Of a stretch of DNA of 57,060 bases, positions 38,666 through 47,293 are shown piece after piece; within the stretch, counting starts at the first letter, position 1, and every line of letters starts with the position of its first letter. Origin of the DNA: Candidatus Muiribacteriota bacterium. Its GTDB lineage: Bacteria > Muiribacteriota > DAOVTB01. The position numbers were made by a program, and so were the translations under genes. Below the pieces are notes generated by a model. The model made no database searches. It saw nothing but the letters and a program-made list of their open reading frames with translations, and was not told where the DNA came from. The DNA is taken from the NCBI GenBank assembly GCA_030633305.1, contig DAOVTB010000007.1, forward strand, positions 1 to 57,060. The letters are read 5' to 3'.

Positions 38666-39383
38666 TCATATTGATGAATTCAGAAGCAGAATAATCTTCT
38701 CTTTTAGTTTTTTCATACTTTTTTTTATCCTGTCTATCATTTATTATAATCAACTGCTTTCTATCTGCATGAATCCTCTGCGCAATATCAAAGATATAAG
38801 TTTTGTTTTTATTTCCCCTCTGGAACCCTTCTTAACAAAGATGAAATTATGTTTTTTTTCCGCACTAATATTGAATGTTCCTATTATTATGTATCATGTA
38901 ACAGCGTATATTCTTCCAGCCCTAAAATCAAATGAAAAAAAATATTTACTCTTCATGTTTCCACCAGTACTGGTTCTGTTCACAACAGGTGTCATTCTCA
39001 CATATTACATCATCATGCCAGTCGGGGTTTATTTTCTGATATCATCATCGGGGCCAAACATAAAAGCAATGCTATCTATTTCAATGTATATTGATTTTTT
39101 CATCTGTTTTGAATTATTGATAGGAATACTTTTTAATATCCCTTTATTGATTCTTATTCTCGGGAAAATCGGTATAATTAAAAGAGAGTTTCTTGTCAGA
39201 CACAGAAAAGACGCTATCATTGCAATCTTTATTATAGGAGCTGTTTTGACACCGCCTGATTTTATCACTCAAATAGCAGTTGCAATACCTATGCTTTTTC
39301 TTTATGAACTTTCTGTTTTGCTGCTTAAAATTATGACCCCAAAAAAGAAAATTTCTCACCATGAAGGGCATGAAGTAAAATAA
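38640..39383 (+). CDS. tatC: Twin-arginine translocase subunit TatC
   Basis: LSFIDHIDEFRSRIIFS, ISPLEPFLTKMKL, GAVLTPPDFITQIAVAIPMLFLYELSVLL; overlaps TPR gene. Confidence 0.93.
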   Translation: MTEKLSFIDHIDEFRSRIIFSFSFFILFFILSIIYYNQLLSICMNPLRNIKDISFVFISPLEPFLTKMKLCFFSALILNVPIIMYHVTAYILPALKSNEKKYLLFMFPPVLVLFTTGVILTYYIIMPVGVYFLISSSGPNIKAMLSISMYIDFFICFELLIGILFNIPLLILILGKIGIIKREFLVRHRKDAIIAIFIIGAVLTPPDFITQIAVAIPMLFLYELSVLLLKIMTPKKKISHHEGHEVK

Positions 39384-39439
39384 ATTTATCCTGTCTATTC
39401 CCCGATCAAGTCGAGTAATGAATCAATGCCATTAATAAA

Positions 39440-39466
39440 GGGCGGATTTGGAATCCGCCCCTACAA
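39440..39466. repeat. Mini-palindrome GGGCGGATTTGGAATCCGCCC-CTACA (R2, third stem)
   Basis: Inverted repeat with shared CCCTACA tail. Confidence 0.8.
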
Positions 39467-39493
39467 TTTTATTTGTACTTATTTATTGTTATC

Positions 39494-40657
39494 TCAAACT
39501 ATTTCGCATACATCAATTTTAAGTTCAATATCACGTTTTTCAAATTCTTTGAAAAAGATATCTCCTGAAATAGCCTTTTCCAAAGATACACAGCCTTTGT
39601 AGTCACCTTTAGTGATAATTATTGCAGTTGTTGACGCAGGATAAGCAGTTCCACGTTCCATTGCCGTAAATCCAGTTTTTTCATCCTCGCGATCAAACAT
39701 TCTGATTGTCATAAGAGATTTTTTTCCATTCATCATACCTTCTGCAAACATATACAAAACAATAATATCTTTTACATCTGGGTAATCAATATGTGGAAAA
39801 ATTAATTTTTTTAGAACTTCTCTAGGAATTATCTTCTGGCCATTCACATCAATTTCTTCAGTTGAAAAAAAACCAAGTTCCTTCAAAAAAGAAAGTTTTT
39901 CATAATGCCCTTTATATCTTAAGGTCTTATAATCTAGATTTTTAACTTTTCCTTCAAAACTCCACGGAGCTGTTGAAACACCCCCACTAGTTACTGCAGC
40001 TTCAAGATCTCCCAAAACTTCATCAGACATAAATTCCAATCCAGATAAAGTATCTACTTTATTAACTTTTCCATCTTTCAAAATGACAGCTTCCCCGCTG
40101 TACTCATTTATCAACCCATCAAGCGAAAAAACCTGCCTGTACTTAAACATTCCACATGGTTTTTCAGGAATTCCACCACATCTTAATTTAACAGTGTCTA
40201 CAGTATCAAATTTATCAACGGCATACCTTACCATTGTATTTCCTATTCCAGGCATTAACCCACAATCAGGAATAACACAGACTCCAGATTTTTCAGCTTC
40301 ATCATTTAAATTCAACTGTGAAAGAACAACATCAGTATTTCCGCCCAGATCAATCATATTGGCACCAGCTTTTATAGAAGCTTTGGTGACTCCAAGATTA
40401 TAGAAATATGGTACAGCACTGATTATTGTATCGAAACCATCAAATTCACGACTCATTGACTCAACATCTGAAACATCCATCTGTCTGGCTTCACATAATT
40501 TTATTTTTAATAAGCCATTGACTTTATCAGCAGCAATTTTAGAGATTGAAAGTTCTCTATCCCATAGAATTATTTTTTCAGCATCACCAAAAACACCTAG
40601 ATCATATGCAATCGCTTTACCTTGACAGCCAGCTCCAACTATTCCATAGTTATACAT
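39494..40657 (-). CDS. Saccharopine dehydrogenase-like oxidoreductase
   Basis: YNYGIVGAGCQGKAIAYDLGVFGDAEKIILWDR, DLGGNTDVV, VIPDCGLMPGIGN. Confidence 0.85.
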   Translation of the reverse strand: MYNYGIVGAGCQGKAIAYDLGVFGDAEKIILWDRELSISKIAADKVNGLLKIKLCEARQMDVSDVESMSREFDGFDTIISAVPYFYNLGVTKASIKAGANMIDLGGNTDVVLSQLNLNDEAEKSGVCVIPDCGLMPGIGNTMVRYAVDKFDTVDTVKLRCGGIPEKPCGMFKYRQVFSLDGLINEYSGEAVILKDGKVNKVDTLSGLEFMSDEVLGDLEAAVTSGGVSTAPWSFEGKVKNLDYKTLRYKGHYEKLSFLKELGFFSTEEIDVNGQKIIPREVLKKLIFPHIDYPDVKDIIVLYMFAEGMMNGKKSLMTIRMFDREDEKTGFTAMERGTAYPASTTAIIITKGDYKGCVSLEKAISGDIFFKEFEKRDIELKIDVCEIV

Positions 40658-40690
40658 CTTAAAATCTCCTTAAGTTAATTCAATATTTCT

Positions 40691-43138
40691 TTACTTATTG
40701 ACATTTTCATTCTGATTATTTAATGCAATCACTTTATCTATCACCCATTTAACCTTATTCACATATTTCACATCATGACTTGATTTTGCTGATTCATTGA
40801 TTTCATCTTCAAGTAATCTAATGATAAAATCCACTGGAAATGTTAAAAATAATTTAAAAATTTCCATATTCAATTCTCGTTTTCCAAGATTCATAACATT
40901 TATCAAAGGTCTTATCTGATTTTTAGTAAAATTAATTCCAATCATGGATATCATTTTTTTTTGTAATGTAAACTGAGATTCAAGCCTTAAACTAGTTAAA
41001 AGCTGATTAAACATTTCAGGTATATGATTTAAAGCCATGTTGCGAAGGATCATCAATTTGATATTTTTCTGATGAACTTTTAGAAAATAATTACAAAATT
41101 CCTTTTTAAAAACTACAACGGAACTTAATCGATACAGGTCTTCAAGCTGTTCATCAGAAACATCTGATTCCTCAAATTTGCTTCTGAATTCATCGAGCTG
41201 ATCCTTATATTTAAAAGATTTTTTTAAAAGAAGTGCTAAAAAAACACGATTAAAAGGATTCTCTATTTTTTGAAATTTTTCTTCCAGTTTTTCTCGATAT
41301 TCAGTAAGATCACACTCATTATTCAACATGAATACAATTACATCAAAACAGAATAAACTACTTTCAAATACATGGATTATAAGTTTATCAATAATCTTTT
41401 TTTCTACTTTACACCCAAAAATGCGCTTCAAATTATTGAAAATATAATTTCGTACAACAAGTTTTTCGCTGTCTAAAAAGCTTGTCAAAACATCAAAAAG
41501 TGTTTTAGTACTGCACTTGTTGATTAAGCTTTCAAAAAATATTGTGCTGGAAAGAGAATTCAACGATTTAATAAAATCAATAAGTTCTTCTTTTTCCATA
41601 ATATCAATAATAATGCTTGAAGCATTACCTTTGACTTTCTTGGAAATCGAAGGCATATTGATTATTTCACATAAAAATTCTTTAAACTGACTTGATACTT
41701 CAATCACATTTTTTTTATCAAGGACTTCCAAAAAATTATTTCTATCTTCAAGCGAACCTCTTGAAAAAGCATCTTTCAACATAACAATTGACTTTTGATG
41801 CTCTCCGCGAGAAAGATAGTACTTGAAGATAACATCCAGATATTTGCCATCAAAGATTGGTAAAACTGAATTTTTAACAAAATCATCTATTTGTTGAAAT
41901 TTATTTTTTTCAATATGTTTTTCTTCACTTAATTCACTGAAATAATCAATAAAATTCATCAGGATAACCGGATCAGTACAACTGAATGCGAGATCAATAA
42001 TTTTTTCAGATGGTTTTAACCTATTTCTTTTCATGTATTCAAGCAATGGATAGATGATCATATGTTCCGACTGAATTTCAGTCAAAAGTATCTTAAATAT
42101 TTTTTGCTCGAAAATAGTATTAATCATCCGATCTTTATGAAGTAGTAAAAGGGCATTTCCAATTACTATATCCAGATCACGATCACAGGAATTTTTTTCA
42201 ACTTCTACATCAATCTCATCCATAAGTTTATCTTCAATCTGATGAGTATCTATCTCTATAACAATTTCGATAAATTCCTGTAATAATTTACTAATGATTT
42301 TTTCTTCTTCAAGAAATTTGATATAATTTTCAGAAAAGGATTTTACAGAACCCTTGTCAAACGACTTTATACAAATCATTATCGGATCAGAAAAATTAAA
42401 TTCCTGCTTATTTTTAACAATAAATGAATATAATTCATGACTTTTCGTTTGGAGAACATTTAAAAAACTACTCTTCATTTTTTTACTAACTGGAACCAAT
42501 TCAATCATTATCTTGGAAAAAAGGTCTTTGCCTCCAGTAAGATCAATTGAGAGAAAAAGATTTTTAAATTTATTACTGTCAATACACAGTTCACCTAAAG
42601 ACTCAATAAGATTACTGGATCTTATCAACTCAAGAAAAACTTTTTTAAAAGACTGTCTATACTTTCTTCTAGTTGCAGAATCAAAAGTTACAAAAGTTCT
42701 AAATATGGAGATACTCTGATCTATGTTTACATGATTAAGAGTGCAGAGAATATCAATAAACTTTTCGAGATCCTTTTCAATACGCAATATGGGCTCAAGC
42801 CAAAGGTTATATCTTTCATCAGATATTTCCTTAATGGTATCAATAATAAGAGTTTTTAAAAATGGGTCTTTAACCTTGTTTTCATCTATAAACACAAGTG
42901 AATTTAATTTTTTTGATAGAACAGATAATCCAAGCTTTCTAATAATAACTATTAATTGTATCTGGATTTTTTTTGTTAATTTATTAAAATTTGATAATAG
43001 CTCTTCATACCCATCAAGATCACAAAATTCCAGGACATATTCAGGTAATTCATCACTATTTTTTTGTTTATTGATATATTCTAAATAACTTTTGAAATAA
43101 TTGCCAAGTCCTACTTGTCCAATTTCCAAACCAACCAT
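40691..43138 (-). CDS. Large all-helical (HEAT-like) protein of unknown function
   Basis: 815 aa, Leu/Ile/Lys-rich helical repeats, no signal peptide. Confidence 0.6.
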   Translation of the reverse strand: MVGLEIGQVGLGNYFKSYLEYINKQKNSDELPEYVLEFCDLDGYEELLSNFNKLTKKIQIQLIVIIRKLGLSVLSKKLNSLVFIDENKVKDPFLKTLIIDTIKEISDERYNLWLEPILRIEKDLEKFIDILCTLNHVNIDQSISIFRTFVTFDSATRRKYRQSFKKVFLELIRSSNLIESLGELCIDSNKFKNLFLSIDLTGGKDLFSKIMIELVPVSKKMKSSFLNVLQTKSHELYSFIVKNKQEFNFSDPIMICIKSFDKGSVKSFSENYIKFLEEEKIISKLLQEFIEIVIEIDTHQIEDKLMDEIDVEVEKNSCDRDLDIVIGNALLLLHKDRMINTIFEQKIFKILLTEIQSEHMIIYPLLEYMKRNRLKPSEKIIDLAFSCTDPVILMNFIDYFSELSEEKHIEKNKFQQIDDFVKNSVLPIFDGKYLDVIFKYYLSRGEHQKSIVMLKDAFSRGSLEDRNNFLEVLDKKNVIEVSSQFKEFLCEIINMPSISKKVKGNASSIIIDIMEKEELIDFIKSLNSLSSTIFFESLINKCSTKTLFDVLTSFLDSEKLVVRNYIFNNLKRIFGCKVEKKIIDKLIIHVFESSLFCFDVIVFMLNNECDLTEYREKLEEKFQKIENPFNRVFLALLLKKSFKYKDQLDEFRSKFEESDVSDEQLEDLYRLSSVVVFKKEFCNYFLKVHQKNIKLMILRNMALNHIPEMFNQLLTSLRLESQFTLQKKMISMIGINFTKNQIRPLINVMNLGKRELNMEIFKLFLTFPVDFIIRLLEDEINESAKSSHDVKYVNKVKWVIDKVIALNNQNENVNK

Positions 43139-43159
43139 TACTGCTACTCTTTCTACTGA

Positions 43160-43684
43160 CTACTCAGTTTTTTTTTTAGTGCTTCGACTTTTTTTTTCTT
43201 TTACTTCATCTGGACTCTTAGCTATTTTTTTTGGCTTTGCTACTTTTTTTGCAGGGACTGATTTTTTTGCTTTTTCTTTTATTTTCTTAGTTTCAATCTT
43301 TTTATCTGTCTCTATTGATTCAGATTTTTCTGTAGACTTTTTTTCTTCTACACTATCTGTTTTAACAGCTTCTTTTTCTGCATAATACTTTGCCAGCTGT
43401 TTTTGATTACTTAATTTTTTTCTACATTTTGAACATCTTTTCGGTCTACTGGTCTTATAGCTAAAGGAAACACCACATTCGTCGCAAATAGTGGTTTTTT
43501 CTTTATTCTCTTTAGTTGCTAGGAAAACTTTATACACTTCACAATCTTTACAACGGGAAAGATCCATTCTCTTACAGCATGGTTTTTCCTTATTCCATTC
43601 CCAACAGTTTTTCTTATTGAGATAAGCATTGCATATATTATAAAGACTTGCAGGACAGCAACGGATTTGCCAGCAGGTTGACAT
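43160..43684 (-). CDS. Cys-rich zinc-binding protein (two-CW-like) with histone H1-like Lys-rich tail
   Basis: CWQIRCCPASLYNICNAYLNKKNCWEWNKEKPCC...CKDC; CDECGVSFSYKTSRPKRCSKCRKK; tail KKSVPAKKVAKPKKIAKSPDEVKEKKSRSTKKKTE. Confidence 0.6.
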   Translation of the reverse strand: MSTCWQIRCCPASLYNICNAYLNKKNCWEWNKEKPCCKRMDLSRCKDCEVYKVFLATKENKEKTTICDECGVSFSYKTSRPKRCSKCRKKLSNQKQLAKYYAEKEAVKTDSVEEKKSTEKSESIETDKKIETKKIKEKAKKSVPAKKVAKPKKIAKSPDEVKEKKSRSTKKKTE

Positions 43685-43698
43685 CGTTTAAATTCCTC

Positions 43699-45642
43699 CT
43701 AAAGTTTTTCCCATTTATGATATTTTGTAAATAAAACCTTGTAGTCATATACTACAAATATATAACGATCATAAAACAGGACTTTCTTTAAAGTACCTTC
43801 TGGAAGATACCAGATTTTTTTCAAGTTCGTCTGACGCCTTGATGCAATTCGGATCAAGGCGTTCTTAAAAGTAACATATAACTTGTCATCGTGTAAACAA
43901 ATACTTTTAATTTCCTTAAATCCCAACAGGCTTTTCGCACCAATATCGATTGGTATATTCAGCACATTTTTTCCGTTCCAACGGAACAATCCGCCATGCT
44001 GTGTTCCAATATATAAATTTTTCTTATCTGAGCCAGCAAGTAGATCAGAAACGACCATGTCGTTTAAACCTTCTTTCAATCCAATTTTTGACCAGTTTCT
44101 GCCATCAAAGACACCAATTCCAAAATCTGTAGCAAAATAATATTTACCATTAAACCAACTGGTCTTTTTCACTTTCTGAAAAAGGTTGATATTCAGGTTG
44201 TAAAACCCTTTCCAACTTTCCTGATTATAACGGTTTATACCATCTGTGGTACCAAACCAGAATTCATTTTTTGCCGGTAAATAATCAGCACTGTTAACAT
44301 AGTTACTTAGAAGGCCCTGATTTTTTCCGATATGACTCCAGTTTTTTCCGTCATATCTGTATAAACCCTTTCCATATGTAGAAATAAACATAATAAATTG
44401 ACCAGAATACGGATAATTTTTGAATGCAATTTTCTTCACATTATTAGTTTCAAAAATCGAATTATCTTTATGATACCTATTGATCTGTTTTCCATTATCC
44501 AGAATTTCAAAAAAACCTCTTGTCGTTGCAGCATATATATTTACTGACTTTGATATCGACGAATACTTAAGGGCTAAATCATTAATTTTTGCACCACCAA
44601 AAATCCGGTCCAAGGTTTTCCATCTCTGGAAAAATGGTTCCTTTGATTTTTTTACTAATGTTCCTAAAATATCTGTTTTCCCAGGTTTTTTCTTATCAAA
44701 AACATAAAAACCATTACCACTTGTTGATACAAATATACTGTTTTTTGAAACTGAAAAATCTGTTGCATCAGATATTTTTCGTCCTTCCAGTTCAGTCTTC
44801 CAATAGATACTGTTAAAACTGAAAATTCCATCAGGCGTCAGAAAAAACAGTTCTTTTTCATATGCAATCATCCTGATTATGGAATTGCTTTTCAAACCAG
44901 AATTACTTCCATCAAGAAAGTCAATTTTCTTAAAATCATTTTTTAATCTTATGACTCCCTTAGAAACAGTTCCAACCCAGAACTTGCCAGACCAGTGTTT
45001 AATTGAAGTAATTCGTGTATCAGTCATAATGGTTTTAATATCACCACTTTTGTAATCCACAAGTTGAAGTCCAAAATCCCCATAAGCCAGAAATTTCCCG
45101 TTTTGTAAACTGACTTCCAATCCCTTTATATTGTCACTCAACAGGCCATCATGAATACTGAAACCTCCCCAATTATCAAGTTCATCCAGTACAGAAATTC
45201 CCTGTGAGGTAGCTATCAGCAAAACCTCGTCACCATTTCTATTTCTGATGACTTTAAGATCATTAATATAATCAGATAAAATTCCAGAATTTTTCATATC
45301 ATAATGAATAAATTCTCCACCCTGGATCTTATAAATTCCATTCCCAAATGTTCCAAACCATATAGTATTTTTATATTTTTCAATACTGGTAATCACTCTG
45401 GTATTAAGCGGCAGAGTCTTCATGCTCAAAAAACGATTAGTTCCCTTTGAAAACACGTTGAATCCGTCTAGTGTCGCTAGCCACAGTCGATTACTTTCAT
45501 TGAATATCCTGAAAATAATTGGACTACTCAATGGTGTATCTAAATAATGTTGGTCAGCGGAAATAAGATTGGTTGATAATGAACAGATCAACAGTATTAA
45601 CAATATCGATAAATGTATATTATTTATTATTTTATTTTTCAT
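43699..45642 (-). CDS. Exported beta-propeller protein (two-component-regulator-propeller-like)
   Basis: Signal peptide; repeated TIWFGTFGNGIYKI, FWVGTVSKGVIRL, NLYIGTQHGGLFRWNGK units. Confidence 0.75.
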   Translation of the reverse strand: MKNKIINNIHLSILLILLICSLSTNLISADQHYLDTPLSSPIIFRIFNESNRLWLATLDGFNVFSKGTNRFLSMKTLPLNTRVITSIEKYKNTIWFGTFGNGIYKIQGGEFIHYDMKNSGILSDYINDLKVIRNRNGDEVLLIATSQGISVLDELDNWGGFSIHDGLLSDNIKGLEVSLQNGKFLAYGDFGLQLVDYKSGDIKTIMTDTRITSIKHWSGKFWVGTVSKGVIRLKNDFKKIDFLDGSNSGLKSNSIIRMIAYEKELFFLTPDGIFSFNSIYWKTELEGRKISDATDFSVSKNSIFVSTSGNGFYVFDKKKPGKTDILGTLVKKSKEPFFQRWKTLDRIFGGAKINDLALKYSSISKSVNIYAATTRGFFEILDNGKQINRYHKDNSIFETNNVKKIAFKNYPYSGQFIMFISTYGKGLYRYDGKNWSHIGKNQGLLSNYVNSADYLPAKNEFWFGTTDGINRYNQESWKGFYNLNINLFQKVKKTSWFNGKYYFATDFGIGVFDGRNWSKIGLKEGLNDMVVSDLLAGSDKKNLYIGTQHGGLFRWNGKNVLNIPIDIGAKSLLGFKEIKSICLHDDKLYVTFKNALIRIASRRQTNLKKIWYLPEGTLKKVLFYDRYIFVVYDYKVLFTKYHKWEKL

Positions 45643-45673
45643 AGTTAAATAAATCCTTCATCGTGTTTCCAAA

Positions 45674-45735
45674 GGGGTCAAAGCAACTTTCATGAACTCG
45701 AATTTCGAGTTAACAAAAGTTCCATGTGACCCCAT
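45674..45735 (+). repeat. R1 hairpin
   Basis: ggggtcaaagcaactttcatgaactcgaatttcgagttaacaaaagttccatgtgacccc. Confidence 0.85.
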
Positions 45736-45861
45736 CTATATTCACTATTTTGTCATCTTCCTTCGTGGCATTTTTTTATTTAATCCTTTTTATCTTGTTA
45801 ATCCTGTCTAATCTTCTTTTATTTTCTTTGTGCCTTAGTGCCTTTGTGTGAACTATTCTTT

Positions 45862-47070
45862 TTATTTTTTTATGATCTTACCAAATTTTCTCTTTCCATA
45901 TTTTATGACCATTCCATCAGTAATTGTTACCGAACTAAAGGGATCCGTTACAGGTTTTCCATCAACTTTAAATCCACCCTGTTTGATAAGCCGTTTAGCT
46001 TCACTTTTTGATGGCGCAAATCCAAGTACTACACTGATATCTAAAGGACTAAGTTCAGATTCCGAAACTGCATATTCTTCCATATCAGTAGGGTTTTCCT
46101 TTTTACTAAATACTTTTTCAAATTCATCTCTAGCACCCTTAGCTTCTTCATGTGTATGAAACTGTGAAATAATTTCAACAGCCAGATCTTTTTTTACAGT
46201 CATTGGATGAAGTTTGCCTTCTTCCACTTCATTTTTCATTTTTTTAATTTCATTCATATCATGATCAGTAAGTAGTTCCCAGTAATTCCACATTATATTA
46301 TCTGGAATAGACATAAGTTTACCAAACATATCCTTTGGTGCTTCACTGATTCCTACATAATTTCCAAGAGACTTACTCATTTTTTCAACACCATCAAGAC
46401 CTACCAGAAGTGGCATGGTCAATATAACTTGTGGCACCTGACCATATTCTCTTTGAAGAGATCTACCAACAAGAAGATTGAATTTCTGATCAGTTCCACC
46501 AAGTTCTACATCTGCTTTCATCGCAACAGAATCATATCCCTGCATCAATGGATACAGAAATTCACTGATACTGATCGGCTGGTGTGTTTTATATCTGTTT
46601 TCAAAATCATCTCTTTCAAGCATTCTTGCAACAGTATACTTCCCTGCAAGCATCAGAACATCCTGGAAATTCATTTTGGATAACCAATCACTGTTAAAAA
46701 CAATTTTTGTGCGTTTCATATCAAGAACAGATCCAATCTGGTCACGATATGTCTGAGCATTTTTTCCGATTTCTTCTTTTGTAAGAACTGGCCGAGTTTT
46801 GGATTTTCCAGTTGGATCACCAATAAGTCCTGTAAAATCACCTATTAAAAACTGGACTTCATGTCCAAGATCCTGAAATTGCCTGAGTTTCCTAAGCACA
46901 ACTACATGGCCCAGATGGATATCAGGAGCAGAAGGATCAGCGCCAAGTTTCACAACCAGTTTTCGTGATTCTTTTTCCGCAAGCTTCAATTTATTTTCAA
47001 GTTCTTCAATTGAGATTACTTCTACACAACCTCTTTTCAGTATTTCTAATGCTTCTTTTATTTTAGTCAT
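45862..47070 (-). CDS. tyrS: Tyrosyl-tRNA synthetase
   Basis: GADPSAPDIHLGHVVVLRKLRQFQDLGH, KMSKS, C-terminal S4-like domain. Confidence 0.95.
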   Translation of the reverse strand: MTKIKEALEILKRGCVEVISIEELENKLKLAEKESRKLVVKLGADPSAPDIHLGHVVVLRKLRQFQDLGHEVQFLIGDFTGLIGDPTGKSKTRPVLTKEEIGKNAQTYRDQIGSVLDMKRTKIVFNSDWLSKMNFQDVLMLAGKYTVARMLERDDFENRYKTHQPISISEFLYPLMQGYDSVAMKADVELGGTDQKFNLLVGRSLQREYGQVPQVILTMPLLVGLDGVEKMSKSLGNYVGISEAPKDMFGKLMSIPDNIMWNYWELLTDHDMNEIKKMKNEVEEGKLHPMTVKKDLAVEIISQFHTHEEAKGARDEFEKVFSKKENPTDMEEYAVSESELSPLDISVVLGFAPSKSEAKRLIKQGGFKVDGKPVTDPFSSVTITDGMVIKYGKRKFGKIIKK

Positions 47071-47170
47071 TTTATGCTCCTGTTCAGGTCAATTTTTGGA
47101 CAGGTCACTATCTGTCCTTATATTTTTATATTCTTTGTTCGAAATCCCCTGTACCATCATATATGTTTAA

Positions 47171-47260
47171 TGGAAACAACTAATCTGCCACCAAGGTCAA
47201 AGCAACTGTGAATTTTTTTGAGACTTCAAAGAAAATTAAAGTTCCATGTGACCCCATCTT
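47171..47260 (+). repeat. R1 hairpin with leader
   Basis: tggaaacaactaatctgccaccaaggtcaaagcaactgtgaatttttttgagacttcaaagaaaattaaagttccatgtgacccc. Confidence 0.8.
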
Positions 47261-47293
47261 TTTTTCTCTCTGTGTCCTCTGTGGTGATTCTTT

